Source of the DNA: Elainella sp. Prado103
GTDB taxonomy: Bacteria; Cyanobacteriota; Cyanobacteriia; Elainellales; Elainellaceae
DNA length: 45,071 nt
Direction of reading: 5' to 3'
Assembly (NCBI GenBank): GCA_025454395.1
Contig: JALOOM010000029.1
Span: forward strand, 1-45,071
Shown here: piece after piece, positions 35,106 through 43,525 of the stretch
Position numbering within the stretch: position 1 is the stretch's first letter
Layout: every line of letters begins with the position of its first letter
Position numbers and translations under genes: made by a program
The notes under the pieces: generated by a model
Seen by the model: only the letters and a program-made list of their open reading frames with translations
The model's database searches: none
What the model was told of the DNA's origin: nothing

Positions 35106-36230
35106 TCATCTGAAGGTGACCTGCATGAGTGAGACATCATCCTGGAAAGTATCTCCACCATTGATTTGTTGCACTTGCGCTAATACTTGTTCGATTGAAG
35201 GAAACGAGGAGTGGTGCAGCAGTTGGATAAATGACTCTAATCCCCAGACTGATGCTTCGGGAGCGATCTCATAGATGCCATCACTGAAGACATAGAGTGT
35301 GCTGCCTGTTGGAACTGAACAGCGATCGACTGTGAATGTTGCTTCAGGTAGCATTCCAATCGGTAGAGCAGGTGTTCTCAAGGATTGAACTTTGGGTGCA
35401 GTCCGTTCAGGGGTGAGTAGGATCGCTGGCGGATGTCCCGCACTGGCATAGGTGAGTTGGCGTTTGCTGCGGCTGTAAACCCCATACCAAATCGTGAAGT
35501 ATTTTTCGTTTTGGCTACTCATTTGAAAGGCATCATTCAACCCTTTCAAAACATCCTGCGGTTGATAGAAATTGACGTTGGGTAAGGATTGGGATCGCAG
35601 GAGGTTGAGCACCAAAATAGATGGCAAAGCAGCAGCTAAGCCATGCCCTGAAACATCCAGTAGATACATGACCAGATAGTCTGGATCGAGCCAAAAGTAG
35701 TCAAAACAGTCTCCCCCCAGTTGGCGGGATGGCATGAACTTGGCATTAATGCTCACTTCAGTGCCCGATAAGGGATTGGGAAGCAAGGCACGCACATAGG
35801 AAGCAGCCTCCGCCAACTCTGCTTCCAGCAAGTCTTTTTGAATTTGCAAGGCCCGACTCACCTGGTGCAGCCGTAAACCAGCTCGTACTCTAGCCTGCAA
35901 CTCACTAATTTCGATCGGCTTAGCGAGGAAATCATCTGCCCCGGTATCCAAGCCTTCAATCCGATCTTCTAACCCGACTCTTGAAGTGAGCAAAATAAAA
36001 AAGGTCGTGGAAAGATTGACATCTGCTTTGACTTGCCGACAGACTTCTAGCCCATCCAGATAGGGCATCATCCAATCGCAAATGATCAAGGCAGGGCGAA
36101 TTGTTTGGGCCTGCTCCAGCCCTGCTCTGCCGTTCTCTGCCACGATGACTTCATGCCCCTGGGGCTGTAAGGCACGCTGAATAATTTTGAGAACCGTTGG
36201 ATCATCATCAATGACAAGAATTTTAGACAT
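35106..36230 (-). CDS. Response regulator with PP2C (RsbU/SpoIIE-type) phosphatase output
   Basis: A 374-residue protein. The receiver domain (1-120) has the acidic pocket IDDD, phospho-acceptor D52 in IICDWMMP, and the TSR and LAKPIEI blocks. A coiled linker (~125-155) leads to a PP2C-type phosphatase with GGDCFDYFWL, YLLDVSGHGLAAALPS, YASAGHPPA, FSDGIYE and DDVSLM, so the metal-binding Asp residues are present. It would dephosphorylate STAS proteins when its receiver is activated (HmpU-like). Convergent with the STAS gene at 34597; divergent from the kinase gene at 36606. Confidence 0.93.
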   Translation of the reverse strand: MSKILVIDDDPTVLKIIQRALQPQGHEVIVAENGRAGLEQAQTIRPALIICDWMMPYLDGLEVCRQVKADVNLSTTFFILLTSRVGLEDRIEGLDTGADDFLAKPIEISELQARVRAGLRLHQVSRALQIQKDLLEAELAEAASYVRALLPNPLSGTEVSINAKFMPSRQLGGDCFDYFWLDPDYLVMYLLDVSGHGLAAALPSILVLNLLRSQSLPNVNFYQPQDVLKGLNDAFQMSSQNEKYFTIWYGVYSRSKRQLTYASAGHPPAILLTPERTAPKVQSLRTPALPIGMLPEATFTVDRCSVPTGSTLYVFSDGIYEIAPEASVWGLESFIQLLHHSSFPSIEQVLAQVQQINGGDTFQDDVSLMQVTFR

Positions 36231-36605
36231 CTGGCCACAGCAGGCAGTGAGAAAATAAGCTTAATCTCATCTCAGTTGTTCTCATCATAGAAGGGTTATG
36301 GCACACCTTCAACGATACTCCAGTGTTTTTTCGGTGTGTTTTGTGGTGCTTACTCAAACTTGCTATCAAGCCGAGATTTCAGGTTGCCAGCTATCGATAG
36401 CGATCGGTGACAGGAGAACTTGAAAACTCCTATCAAAGAGACTCGCAGCCAAGAGACTCACAACAAATATTACGGCATCAGTGTCTTGATGTCATGGGCC
36501 AACTACACCCCAAAAGGGTGACTTAATCTCAGGATAAAACAGTAGCTACTTCAATTCGGTTCTGAGTAAACTGAACATATCTACAAAACATACCTGCTAA
36601 TTTTT
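36231..36605. other. Divergent promoter region of the PP2C and kinase genes
   Basis: 375 bp without a gene. It must hold both divergent promoters. AT-rich stretches occur around 36575-36605, but no confident -10/-35 pairs were picked. An AAGAGACTC-like repeat is seen near 36437-36460. Confidence 0.45.
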
Positions 36606-37076
36606 GTGGCTAGCAACTTTGCAAAATTGGAACTCCCATTCACGACCCGCACTCAAACTAACACCGATCTTCACTTGCTGGTTCACGTTTTAGACTGGTT
36701 TAATCAGTTTTATCAGGCGACAATTCCCCATTCGATTTGGTTAGAATGCCAACTGGCTTTGGCGGAAGGTTTCACGAATGCAGTTCGTCATGCTCATGCC
36801 GGTAAACCGATCGATACACCGATCGATCTGGAGATTACCTTAAACCCAGATGCCATTGAACTGAAAATTTGGGATTCTGGGATTGGGTTTGATCTAGAAG
36901 CTTATTTGCGTCATCTCCCAGAACCATCGAATCAGGAATCGGATCGCGGGCGAGGTTTGAAAATCATTCAACAAACTGCCGATCGATTTCATTATACGAC
37001 TGACCAACAACGCAATTGTCTGCACATTGTGAAGCATTATGGTGCGCTATCCCCATCAGCCATCGCGGTTTCTTGA
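36606..37076 (+). CDS. RsbW/HmpW-like serine kinase (anti-sigma type HATPase)
   Basis: A 156-residue GHKL ATPase starting at a GTG. The N box is ALAEGFTNAVRHAH (with the Mg-binding Asn), G1 is WDSGIGFDL and G2 is SDRGRGLKII; all are intact, so ATP binding is expected. Such kinases phosphorylate STAS partners and may hold a sigma factor or other target. The STAS gene at 34597 and the phosphatase gene at 35106 are the probable partners. No sigma factor is encoded in the window. Confidence 0.92.
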   Translation: MASNFAKLELPFTTRTQTNTDLHLLVHVLDWFNQFYQATIPHSIWLECQLALAEGFTNAVRHAHAGKPIDTPIDLEITLNPDAIELKIWDSGIGFDLEAYLRHLPEPSNQESDRGRGLKIIQQTADRFHYTTDQQRNCLHIVKHYGALSPSAIAVS

Positions 37077-37363
37077 GCATGATTGGGAAAGTTACGACCT
37101 CGAATTAAGATATAAGATATGTACTAGATGATCTATATCAAAAAGATGGTTTGTACATTTGCAAGTATTGAATGTTTGAATACGATTCGGGCTCAGCAAA
37201 GATTGTGTTTGTGAACTAAGATTGCGTGCATCTAAATTTCTACCTCAATGCTCTCAAAATAGGCTAATATTAATAAACTGACATCGATCGGGAAAACATT
37301 CTGCTGTTTCCTTTACTTTTGGGTGTCTTAATGCGACTGAGTTGCAATTCGTTGTAATCGGTT

Positions 37364-37435
37364 GCGGGTGTAATTCAGTGGTAGAATGTCAGCTTCCCAA
37401 GCTGAACGTCGTGGGTTCGAGTCCCATCACCCGCT
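37364..37435 (+). tRNA. tRNA-Gly (anticodon CCC)
   Basis: The acceptor stem GCGGGTG (37364-37370) pairs with CACCCGC (37428-37434), with discriminator T at 37435. D arm TAATTCAGTGGTAGAA, anticodon stem/loop CAGCTTCCCAAGCTG with CCC at 37396-37398, and T arm GTGGGTTCGAGTCCCAT are all canonical. The 3' CCA is not encoded. The flanks show no integrase or attachment-site duplication. Confidence 0.97.
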
Positions 37436-37632
37436 TCAAAGCAGTCCAATGACTCCTGGAGATAACTCCAAATTGTCTATCACCTCAATGTTCTAGCGGA
37501 ATTTGAAGGGGTGGCAACCTTCGATCGGGCTGCGGCAATTAAACTTAGAGATTGCATTGCTAGTATGAAAAGAACCTAGCTAACCCAAGTATGCCTGACA
37601 AAACCCTGCGAAACCTCGCGATATGCCTGGGT

Positions 37633-38289
37633 TTAGGTAGATCTAGAAATGGGTGGCTCTCCTGAAGTCTGGAGAAACTTAGACAACAGTAAGCAATTGC
37701 GATCGCCTACCCGTCGATAATCTATGGAATCCACTAGCCGATGAATAAACAACAAGCCTCGTCCTGATTCCTCTTCTAACCGATCACCGCTGGCATAGTG
37801 GTTTAGCGTTTCTGTTAGATGGGCTCGCAAATCAAATGGCTGACCGCGATCCCAGATTTCTATATCGATTCGGGAGTGGCGTTGAATGACCTGAAGTTCG
37901 ATCGGAGTCTGCTCATCAAGTCCCTGATGGGCATGTAGAACAGCATTGGTAAAGGCTTCTGCCATCACCAATTGTAGGTTTGAGAGTTGCTCTTCAGTGG
38001 TTCCCGTCAGACAATTGCTCAACCAGGCTTGTACAACTGGCAATTCCTCCAAGCGAGATCGACTTTGAAGACAGTTTTGCTGGAATTCGGGGAATTGCCC
38101 GACGGGGATCGGTTTTTCAACAGCCCGGTGTAACTCCTCCGCCTGCGAAGACTCTGAAGCTACATCTGAGTCAGCGCAAGGCACCATCCAATCTGCCCGT
38201 CTTGGTATCAGACGAGGGATAGATTCATGAAGCGCATCGATCAGGTGCTGTCGCAGGAACAGCCAATTGAATCGAAATGCCACGATCAC
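37633..38289 (-). CDS. RsbW-like serine kinase with N-terminal extension
   Basis: A 218-residue GHKL ATPase. The C-terminal ~135 residues carry an intact N box (VMAEAFTNAVLHAH), G1 (WDRGQPFDL) and G2 (ESGRGLLFI). The N-terminal ~80 residues are an unusual extension with basic/hydrophobic start (MIVAFRFNWLFLRQHL), absent from the 36606 paralogue; it could contact the membrane or the adjacent enzyme. GTG 38289 overlaps the stop of the STAS-sugar transferase gene (GTGA, 4 bp), so the two are translationally coupled. The STAS domain of that neighbour is the natural substrate; this is inference. Confidence 0.9.
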   Translation of the reverse strand: MIVAFRFNWLFLRQHLIDALHESIPRLIPRRADWMVPCADSDVASESSQAEELHRAVEKPIPVGQFPEFQQNCLQSRSRLEELPVVQAWLSNCLTGTTEEQLSNLQLVMAEAFTNAVLHAHQGLDEQTPIELQVIQRHSRIDIEIWDRGQPFDLRAHLTETLNHYASGDRLEEESGRGLLFIHRLVDSIDYRRVGDRNCLLLSKFLQTSGEPPISRST

Positions 38290-39305
38290 ATTGCTCCGCT
38301 GTTCTTATTGAAAACAATGGCAATTGTCTTGAAGATTAACTGGAGATCATACTTGAGATTCCAATTATTTTGATATGCCAGATCCATGCGGATGATATCT
38401 TCAAAGTTTTTCACTGTTGAGCGTCCGTTCACCTGCCATTCACCCGTCATCCCAGGACGCACATCCAGCCTTTGCCAGGATGGCACCTCATACCGATCGA
38501 CCTCATCCGGGGTTGGGGGGCGGGTACCCACCAGACTCATTTCTCCCCGCAATACATTCCAAAATTGAGGGAGTTCATCCAGGCTGGTGCGGCGCAGAAA
38601 ACGACCAATGCGGGTAATACGGGGATCGTTAGAATTTTTAAAGATGGCTCCTTCTGCCTCGTTTTTCACCTCATGGCGACGAGCTTCAGCATCCACCACC
38701 ATTGAGCGGAATTTCCACAGCCGGAATCGCAACCCCATCCATCCACAACGGGTTTGGCTAAACAGAATCGGACCGGGGCTATCTAAGCGAATGGCGATCG
38801 CGATCGGCAGAAACAGAACAGCGGTAATTCCTAACCCAACCAGGGATCCTAAAATATCAATGGCTCGTTTTACCTTCGATCGTACCGACGGATGGGTTTC
38901 GGGCGGCAGACTATCTTCACGGCGATTGTTACGACCAAAGCCAGAGTCAGTTTCGCTGGTAGAGATGGCTGATTCGACCTTCAGTAGCCGATCGAGGCTG
39001 GTCAGGGAGAGAACCGACATAACTGGAGGATGGACATTTTGCAGCACCAGGTCAATATTTTGAGCTACGGCCAATTTGTAAACTCCCACGAGCGCCCCGA
39101 CACCGCTGCTATCCATAAACACGGTGTGATCAAAATCTAGCAGAAGCCGCTGGGGGCGAGGGGTGCTCTCCAGGATCCCTTTGCAGGCTTCCTTAAAAGC
39201 CACAGCTTCCAGCACACAGAGGCGCTCGGTGATGTGAACAGTAGAATCGGTACCAGAAAAGGCAATTGGAAAGTTCATGGGGCAAAATTGCTGAGTCATG
39301 GACAC
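38286..39305 (-). CDS. STAS domain fused to polyprenyl-phosphate sugar-1-phosphate transferase
   Basis: A 339-residue fusion. Residues ~18-115 are a STAS domain with the phospho-acceptor segment VFMDSSGVGALV (Ser 66/67) and LTSLDRLL. Residues ~143-339 are a bacterial sugar transferase (WcaJ/WbaP catalytic type): KRAID, a hydrophobic hairpin at ~152-173, SPGPILFSQTRCG, KFRSM, RRTSLDELPQFWNVLRGEMSLVGTRP and RPGMTGEWQVNGR. This enzyme class transfers a sugar phosphate to undecaprenyl phosphate, the first step of exopolysaccharide synthesis. The start is GTG 39305 or ATG 39299, with AGGA upstream. The next gene is an RsbW-like kinase overlapping by 4 bp, pointing to direct phospho-control of glycan priming. 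Confidence 0.93.
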   Translation of the reverse strand: MSMTQQFCPMNFPIAFSGTDSTVHITERLCVLEAVAFKEACKGILESTPRPQRLLLDFDHTVFMDSSGVGALVGVYKLAVAQNIDLVLQNVHPPVMSVLSLTSLDRLLKVESAISTSETDSGFGRNNRREDSLPPETHPSVRSKVKRAIDILGSLVGLGITAVLFLPIAIAIRLDSPGPILFSQTRCGWMGLRFRLWKFRSMVVDAEARRHEVKNEAEGAIFKNSNDPRITRIGRFLRRTSLDELPQFWNVLRGEMSLVGTRPPTPDEVDRYEVPSWQRLDVRPGMTGEWQVNGRSTVKNFEDIIRMDLAYQNNWNLKYDLQLIFKTIAIVFNKNSGAM

Positions 39306-39924
39306 TTCATCCTGGGGAACCGCAATGGATCAGATATGGTAGCAAAAGCTTGCAAGCGAACAACAAGGTTCTGCCCGATCGCCGCATCAAAGCAGCATCC
39401 CATGGACTGACCTAGAGGTGGGATGGCTCGACTGACCACTATGGTTGATATACAGTGACATATTTATATATACCGAAACTTTTCGGAAAATCCGCTGCGC
39501 TTACCAGTCTCTCACAATTTCTTTAAGAGATTTTTGAAGAACATGCTTTAAGAGATTGTTGAAGACCAGCCAGCCAGCTTGTAATTTTCTGATCGCTTCA
39601 GGTTGGCTGCGAGAAGGTTGGTTGCGAGAAGGTTGGTTGCGAGAACCTCTGCGGCATCATCGCAGTCTAATTCTGTCCAGACCATTGATGAATGATTAAT
39701 CTAATTTTAGAGTATATAGTGTTGAGATTGCACGGTGCAGGGGCTTCGCCCCCCCGCTTTCACAGACTCGATCGTTTGTGATTGCTAGATCACTGCTCAA
39801 AACGAAAAAGGCTATGGATTCAGACGATCCAATAGCCTTTGATGCCTTGATTTTGAGCTAAACTGGGTTAACTCGCTTGAGTGCTGGATGATTTGCAGAG
39901 ATCATCACAGTCTGCGACTCAAAA
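39306..39924. other. Intergenic region upstream of the STAS-sugar transferase gene
   Basis: 619 bp without a supported gene. It contains a 15-bp tandem repeat GGTTGGYTGCGAGAA x3 (39601-39645), a TTTAAGAGAT repeat near 39520-39560, a hairpin GGGGC-TTC-GCCCC at 39740-39752, and the pilin terminator at 39805-39840. The promoter of the minus-strand sugar transferase operon should lie between 39310 and 39500. Confidence 0.5.
39805..39840 (-). terminator. Terminator of the pilin gene
   Basis: AAAAAGGCTATGGAT (39805-39819) pairs with ATCCAATAGCCTTT (39827-39840) with one bulge. Read on the minus strand, the hairpin is followed by a T-rich run (TTTTTCGTTTTG). It lies 85 bp downstream of the pilin stop codon. 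Confidence 0.8.
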
Positions 39925-40413
39925 TTATGGGCAAGCTGTCTTACCTTTCAGATCGGGATAGCCGCCATCCCCTTTGGGTTGAATACAAACAAATGCTTTA
40001 GTGGTTGCGTTGCCGCCTGCATCGGTGGTGACATACACACGACCGGAAACCCCTTTCAGGTCAGTCTTGATCGGGTCACCATAAGAGAATGCTTCCGTTG
40101 CGGTAACTTCACTCTTATATTTGTAATCTTTGGTTTCCGAGGGCAAACCTACTTCTAATTTGTCGAAGTCTGCTTCGAAGGCGCGGTTTTCCAGGTAATA
40201 GGCTTGTTGAGCCCGGTTCAGCGTACCAACATAGGTGCTCGCTTCCGACTGACGTGCTTTGTTCGCCTGGTTCAAGAAGGAAGGCAGCGCAATTGCAGCC
40301 AGAATACCAATGATGATAATAACAACCAGCAGTTCAATCAGGGTGAAACCTTCGTTGTTTTTCTTCTTGCTGAGCAGGTGCTGGAGGAACTTTGCTTTCA
40401 GTTCAGATTTCAT
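39925..40413 (-). CDS. Type IV pilin (PilA-like major pilin)
   Basis: A 162-residue prepilin. A 22-residue basic leader ends at the cleavage site EG/FTLIELLVV; Glu5 of the mature protein is present and the first helix is hydrophobic (VVIIIIGILAAIALPSF). The globular part ends with two Cys about 18 residues apart (FVCIQPK ... KTACP), the usual D-region disulfide. AGGAG lies 11 bases before ATG, and a strong terminator follows, fitting a highly expressed single gene. Needed for twitching/gliding or DNA uptake in cyanobacteria. Confidence 0.93.
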   Translation of the reverse strand: MKSELKAKFLQHLLSKKKNNEGFTLIELLVVIIIIGILAAIALPSFLNQANKARQSEASTYVGTLNRAQQAYYLENRAFEADFDKLEVGLPSETKDYKYKSEVTATEAFSYGDPIKTDLKGVSGRVYVTTDAGGNATTKAFVCIQPKGDGGYPDLKGKTACP

Positions 40414-40562
40414 AGGTGGATTGTCTCCTTGAGTTGCGGGATATTTGGATTTCTAACTCCTGGATATAACTTGCCCACCTGAATTCAGTTTCATATCACC
40501 CTGCCTCAAAAAAATCTGCAATTGGGGAGTGGGAAGTCAGTAGGGTGGGTTGAGTCGTGAGT

Positions 40563-41915
40563 TTAGGCACGTTCTAGTAGCACATACAGGAAGGCATCTA
40601 GACGGTTCAACAGGTCTTTGACTTTATTGAAGGAGGCTTCTGGGGTTAGGGGTTCTAGCGTGATTGGATCGACAGGGCGGATTTGGCGGTAGCGTTCGGC
40701 GAGGGTTTGGATCGACTGAGCCCCATCCCAGAGCGGGAATAAACAGGCGGCTGTGGTAGGTTCCAGATAAATTGGTTTAAGGGCTGGGCCGGGGATGGGC
40801 TGACTAATCTCAAACGGTTTGCCTTCCTGAATGCAGCGGGTCAAGCCATCTTTGAGAAATTCGGTGCGCAAGTGCGGGTGTAAATGCACGATCGCCTGTT
40901 GCCAATCGGCTTCCTCCCATTCATCGACGGGAATGCCTGGATCGCCAGGATGGGTACACCAGAAATCCAGCAGACGGTGTACCGGATGTAGCAACTCATA
41001 GAGATGGAGTTTTTCCTCGATCGTGGCACTGTCAAGGCTCATGCTCCAGAGTAAGGGCAAATTATCAGGCTCTTTGAAGAGATCAACCACATCCCACTGT
41101 CTCCAGTTCACCATGCTGACAAACTCAAGATCAGACTGGCGAATTAGGTCAAACATCTCCGGAATAGTGAACCCCGTATCGCCAATGAACAGGAAATTCA
41201 TGGCCAGCACTTGCTGCAGCTTCTCTGGCTCCATTGTTTCATTGTCTTTATTCCAAGTATCAGCCTTGAGCCGGATGCCATCATGTAGAGCTTTCATGGT
41301 TTCCACCACGGCTTCTTCTTCAAAGGCTTCCGGGCTGGAATCCATCAATCCCATGAATTTGAATAGTTCTTGGGCTCGATAAAAATTCTTGCGTTGATGA
41401 ATGCTGTGTAGATTAGAGTGAATGATGCCATCGGGCTTTAAAACCGACTTCATGGCCCGTAGCCCATCTGCGGGATCGGGTAGCAGATAGAGCATTTCAT
41501 CGCAGTTGATGTAGTCAAACCGATAGCCGAGCTGCGCGACTTCTTCTAGCTTGAGTTGATGAAATTCGGCATCTTGAATGCCATGGTGTTCTAGTCGTTG
41601 TCGGGCTAGATCAAGGGATTGTTGCGATAGATCGATCCCAATAATTTTGGCACCTGGATTGGCGGTGGCCAGTACCAGACTGGTGTAGCCCGAACCGCAA
41701 CCAGCATCTAAAATCAGTTTGCCACGGGTATCTATCACCTTGCGGTGCCGTAAATAATAGGCGGTGACCAGGCTATCTTCAAAGAGTCGCTCGAAGTCGT
41801 CTTTGGGGGATTGATCGAGGGGAACTCGCGGATAGGGGCCGTAGTCGAACTGCTGGCGAATTTTTTCTTGGTCGCGCCACTCGGAGGCTGGAGTATTCAT
41901 TGCTGCTTCACTCAT
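40563..41915 (-). CDS. Class I SAM-dependent methyltransferase
   Basis: A 450-residue protein. The Rossmann methyltransferase core lies at ~60-190, with motif I LILDAGCGSGYTSL, acidic IIGIDLS and YINCDEMLYLLP. The ~250-residue C-terminal region is not a known methyltransferase part to me; its last ~70 residues (TTAACLFPLWDGAQSIQTLAERY) look like a small helical/winged-helix domain. Two Met codons lie close (M1 and M6), so the start may be five codons later. Substrate unknown. No operon partner. Confidence 0.8.
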   Translation of the reverse strand: MSEAAMNTPASEWRDQEKIRQQFDYGPYPRVPLDQSPKDDFERLFEDSLVTAYYLRHRKVIDTRGKLILDAGCGSGYTSLVLATANPGAKIIGIDLSQQSLDLARQRLEHHGIQDAEFHQLKLEEVAQLGYRFDYINCDEMLYLLPDPADGLRAMKSVLKPDGIIHSNLHSIHQRKNFYRAQELFKFMGLMDSSPEAFEEEAVVETMKALHDGIRLKADTWNKDNETMEPEKLQQVLAMNFLFIGDTGFTIPEMFDLIRQSDLEFVSMVNWRQWDVVDLFKEPDNLPLLWSMSLDSATIEEKLHLYELLHPVHRLLDFWCTHPGDPGIPVDEWEEADWQQAIVHLHPHLRTEFLKDGLTRCIQEGKPFEISQPIPGPALKPIYLEPTTAACLFPLWDGAQSIQTLAERYRQIRPVDPITLEPLTPEASFNKVKDLLNRLDAFLYVLLERA

Positions 41916-42149
41916 AAAACCGTATTTTCACGAAGATAATCTTAAATTTCCCGTAAACCGATCGATCGTTTACAAAGTCTGGAAGCCATTTAGAAGCCAT
42001 TTAACGGAGTGTCAATCGAGAAACTTCTGAAATCCAAGGCAAACCTGCGGCTGGAAAGTTTGAAGTTTTTTGGACGATGATCAATCAAGGCGCTAGGATA
42101 ATAAAAATTAAGTTAATAGTACCGATCGATTCGGTTAAGACGAGGGGAT

Positions 42150-43430
42150 TTGGTCGCACTTTTAAGAACTGCATCAGCAACTCTGGCATCGTTTCCAGCT
42201 CGGCGCTTCAGACTGGACAATGGATTGCTATTAATTCATCAGCAGGTGACTGCGGCTCCGGTTGTGACCGTGGATGTTTGGGTAGGTGCTGGGGCAGCAG
42301 TTGAGCCAGAACCCTGGTCAGGCATGGCTCATTTCTTGGAGCATATGATCTTCAAAGGCACCGATCGCCTCCAACCCGGTCAGTTTGATCAAATCATTGA
42401 AAATCGGGGTGGGGTGACGAATGCTGCAACTAGCCACGACTATGCCCATTTCTACATCAGCACCGCCACGACCGACTTCCCCGAGACCCTGCCTCATTTT
42501 GCTGATCTGCTCTTAAATGCGGCTATTCCTGATGGAGAGTTTGATCTCGAGCGAGATGTGGTTCTCGAAGAAATCCGGCAGTCTTTTGATGATCCCGATG
42601 GACTCGGCTTTCAGGTGTTGATGGAAACCCTGTATCCCCATCACGCCTATGGTCGGCCTGTACTGGGAGAAGCCGAAAAATTGCTGGAGCGATCCCCGCA
42701 GGAAATGCGCTGGTTTCATCGGGCTCATTATCAGCCAGAGAACATGACCGTGGTGGTAGTCGGTGATATCTCCTGGCAACAAACGATCGAGCAAGTGAGT
42801 CAAGCCTTTTCAACATTTCCTCAACGAGCTGATTGTCCGCGTCCAGCTCGGATTCCCCAGCTTGGGATGAGTGAAATCCGTCGCCAAACCCTGGAATTGC
42901 CCCGGTTGGGAGTGGCTCGCCTGATGTTAGGCTGGACGGCTCCTGGTGTAGACCAGATCGGCACGGCCTATGGTTTAGATTTACTCTCGGCGCTTTTGGC
43001 GGGTGGGCGGACGGCTCGCTTAGTGCGCGAACTGCGAGAAGAACGCCAACTGGTTCAGGAAATTGGCAGTGGATTTACGCTCCAGCGCGATTCCAGCTTG
43101 TTTACCATTACCGCTTGGCTGGAGGTGGAGCATTTGGCCCAAGTGGAAGCAATTATTGGTGATCGAATCTCAGAACTCGCGGTAACCCCAATTGATCCCC
43201 TCGAAATGAGGCGCTGTCAACGCCTGCTCTGCAATGACTTTGCCTTTTCAACGGAAACTGCCAGTCAGCTTGCGGGTCTCTACGGCTATTACAGCACGAT
43301 CGCCCAGCCCGAACTTGCGGTTGCCTACCCGAATGTGATCGCCAATCTGCAACCGGATACTCTGCAACATGTTGCCGCCCAATACCTCTCGCCTCTGCGT
43401 TATGCGGCTGTGGAGCTGCTCCCCGTCTAA
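42150..43430 (+). CDS. M16-family zinc peptidase, catalytic subunit
   Basis: A 426-residue pitrilysin/processing-peptidase-like protein. The inverted zinc motif HFLEH (HxxEH) is intact, with the downstream Glu in the LERDVVLEEIRQS helix. The substrate-binding lobe contains LLSALLAGGRTARLVRELREER. The start is a TTG preceded by GAGGGG; no ATG occurs before conserved sequence. It is followed after 95 bp by a related gene that lacks the zinc motif, forming an active/inactive pair as in heterodimeric M16 peptidases. Confidence 0.92.
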   Translation: MVALLRTASATLASFPARRFRLDNGLLLIHQQVTAAPVVTVDVWVGAGAAVEPEPWSGMAHFLEHMIFKGTDRLQPGQFDQIIENRGGVTNAATSHDYAHFYISTATTDFPETLPHFADLLLNAAIPDGEFDLERDVVLEEIRQSFDDPDGLGFQVLMETLYPHHAYGRPVLGEAEKLLERSPQEMRWFHRAHYQPENMTVVVVGDISWQQTIEQVSQAFSTFPQRADCPRPARIPQLGMSEIRRQTLELPRLGVARLMLGWTAPGVDQIGTAYGLDLLSALLAGGRTARLVRELREERQLVQEIGSGFTLQRDSSLFTITAWLEVEHLAQVEAIIGDRISELAVTPIDPLEMRRCQRLLCNDFAFSTETASQLAGLYGYYSTIAQPELAVAYPNVIANLQPDTLQHVAAQYLSPLRYAAVELLPV

Positions 43431-43525
43431 ATCTCTAGGCTAGATTCTGAACAGGAAAACTTCCCCTGGGATGGATAGGGCGGCAAATTGTTAAGATTAG
43501 TATCACTATATTTTCTCCTCCTGGC

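Noticed and set aside
37364-37435. tRNA-Gly as an integration site of a mobile element
   Set aside because: No integrase, transposase, or repeated 3' end of the tRNA is present in the flanking sequence.
39720-39770. GGGGCTTCGCCCC hairpin as a terminator
   Set aside because: Neither strand has a T run directly after the stem; the clear pilin terminator is at 39805-39840.
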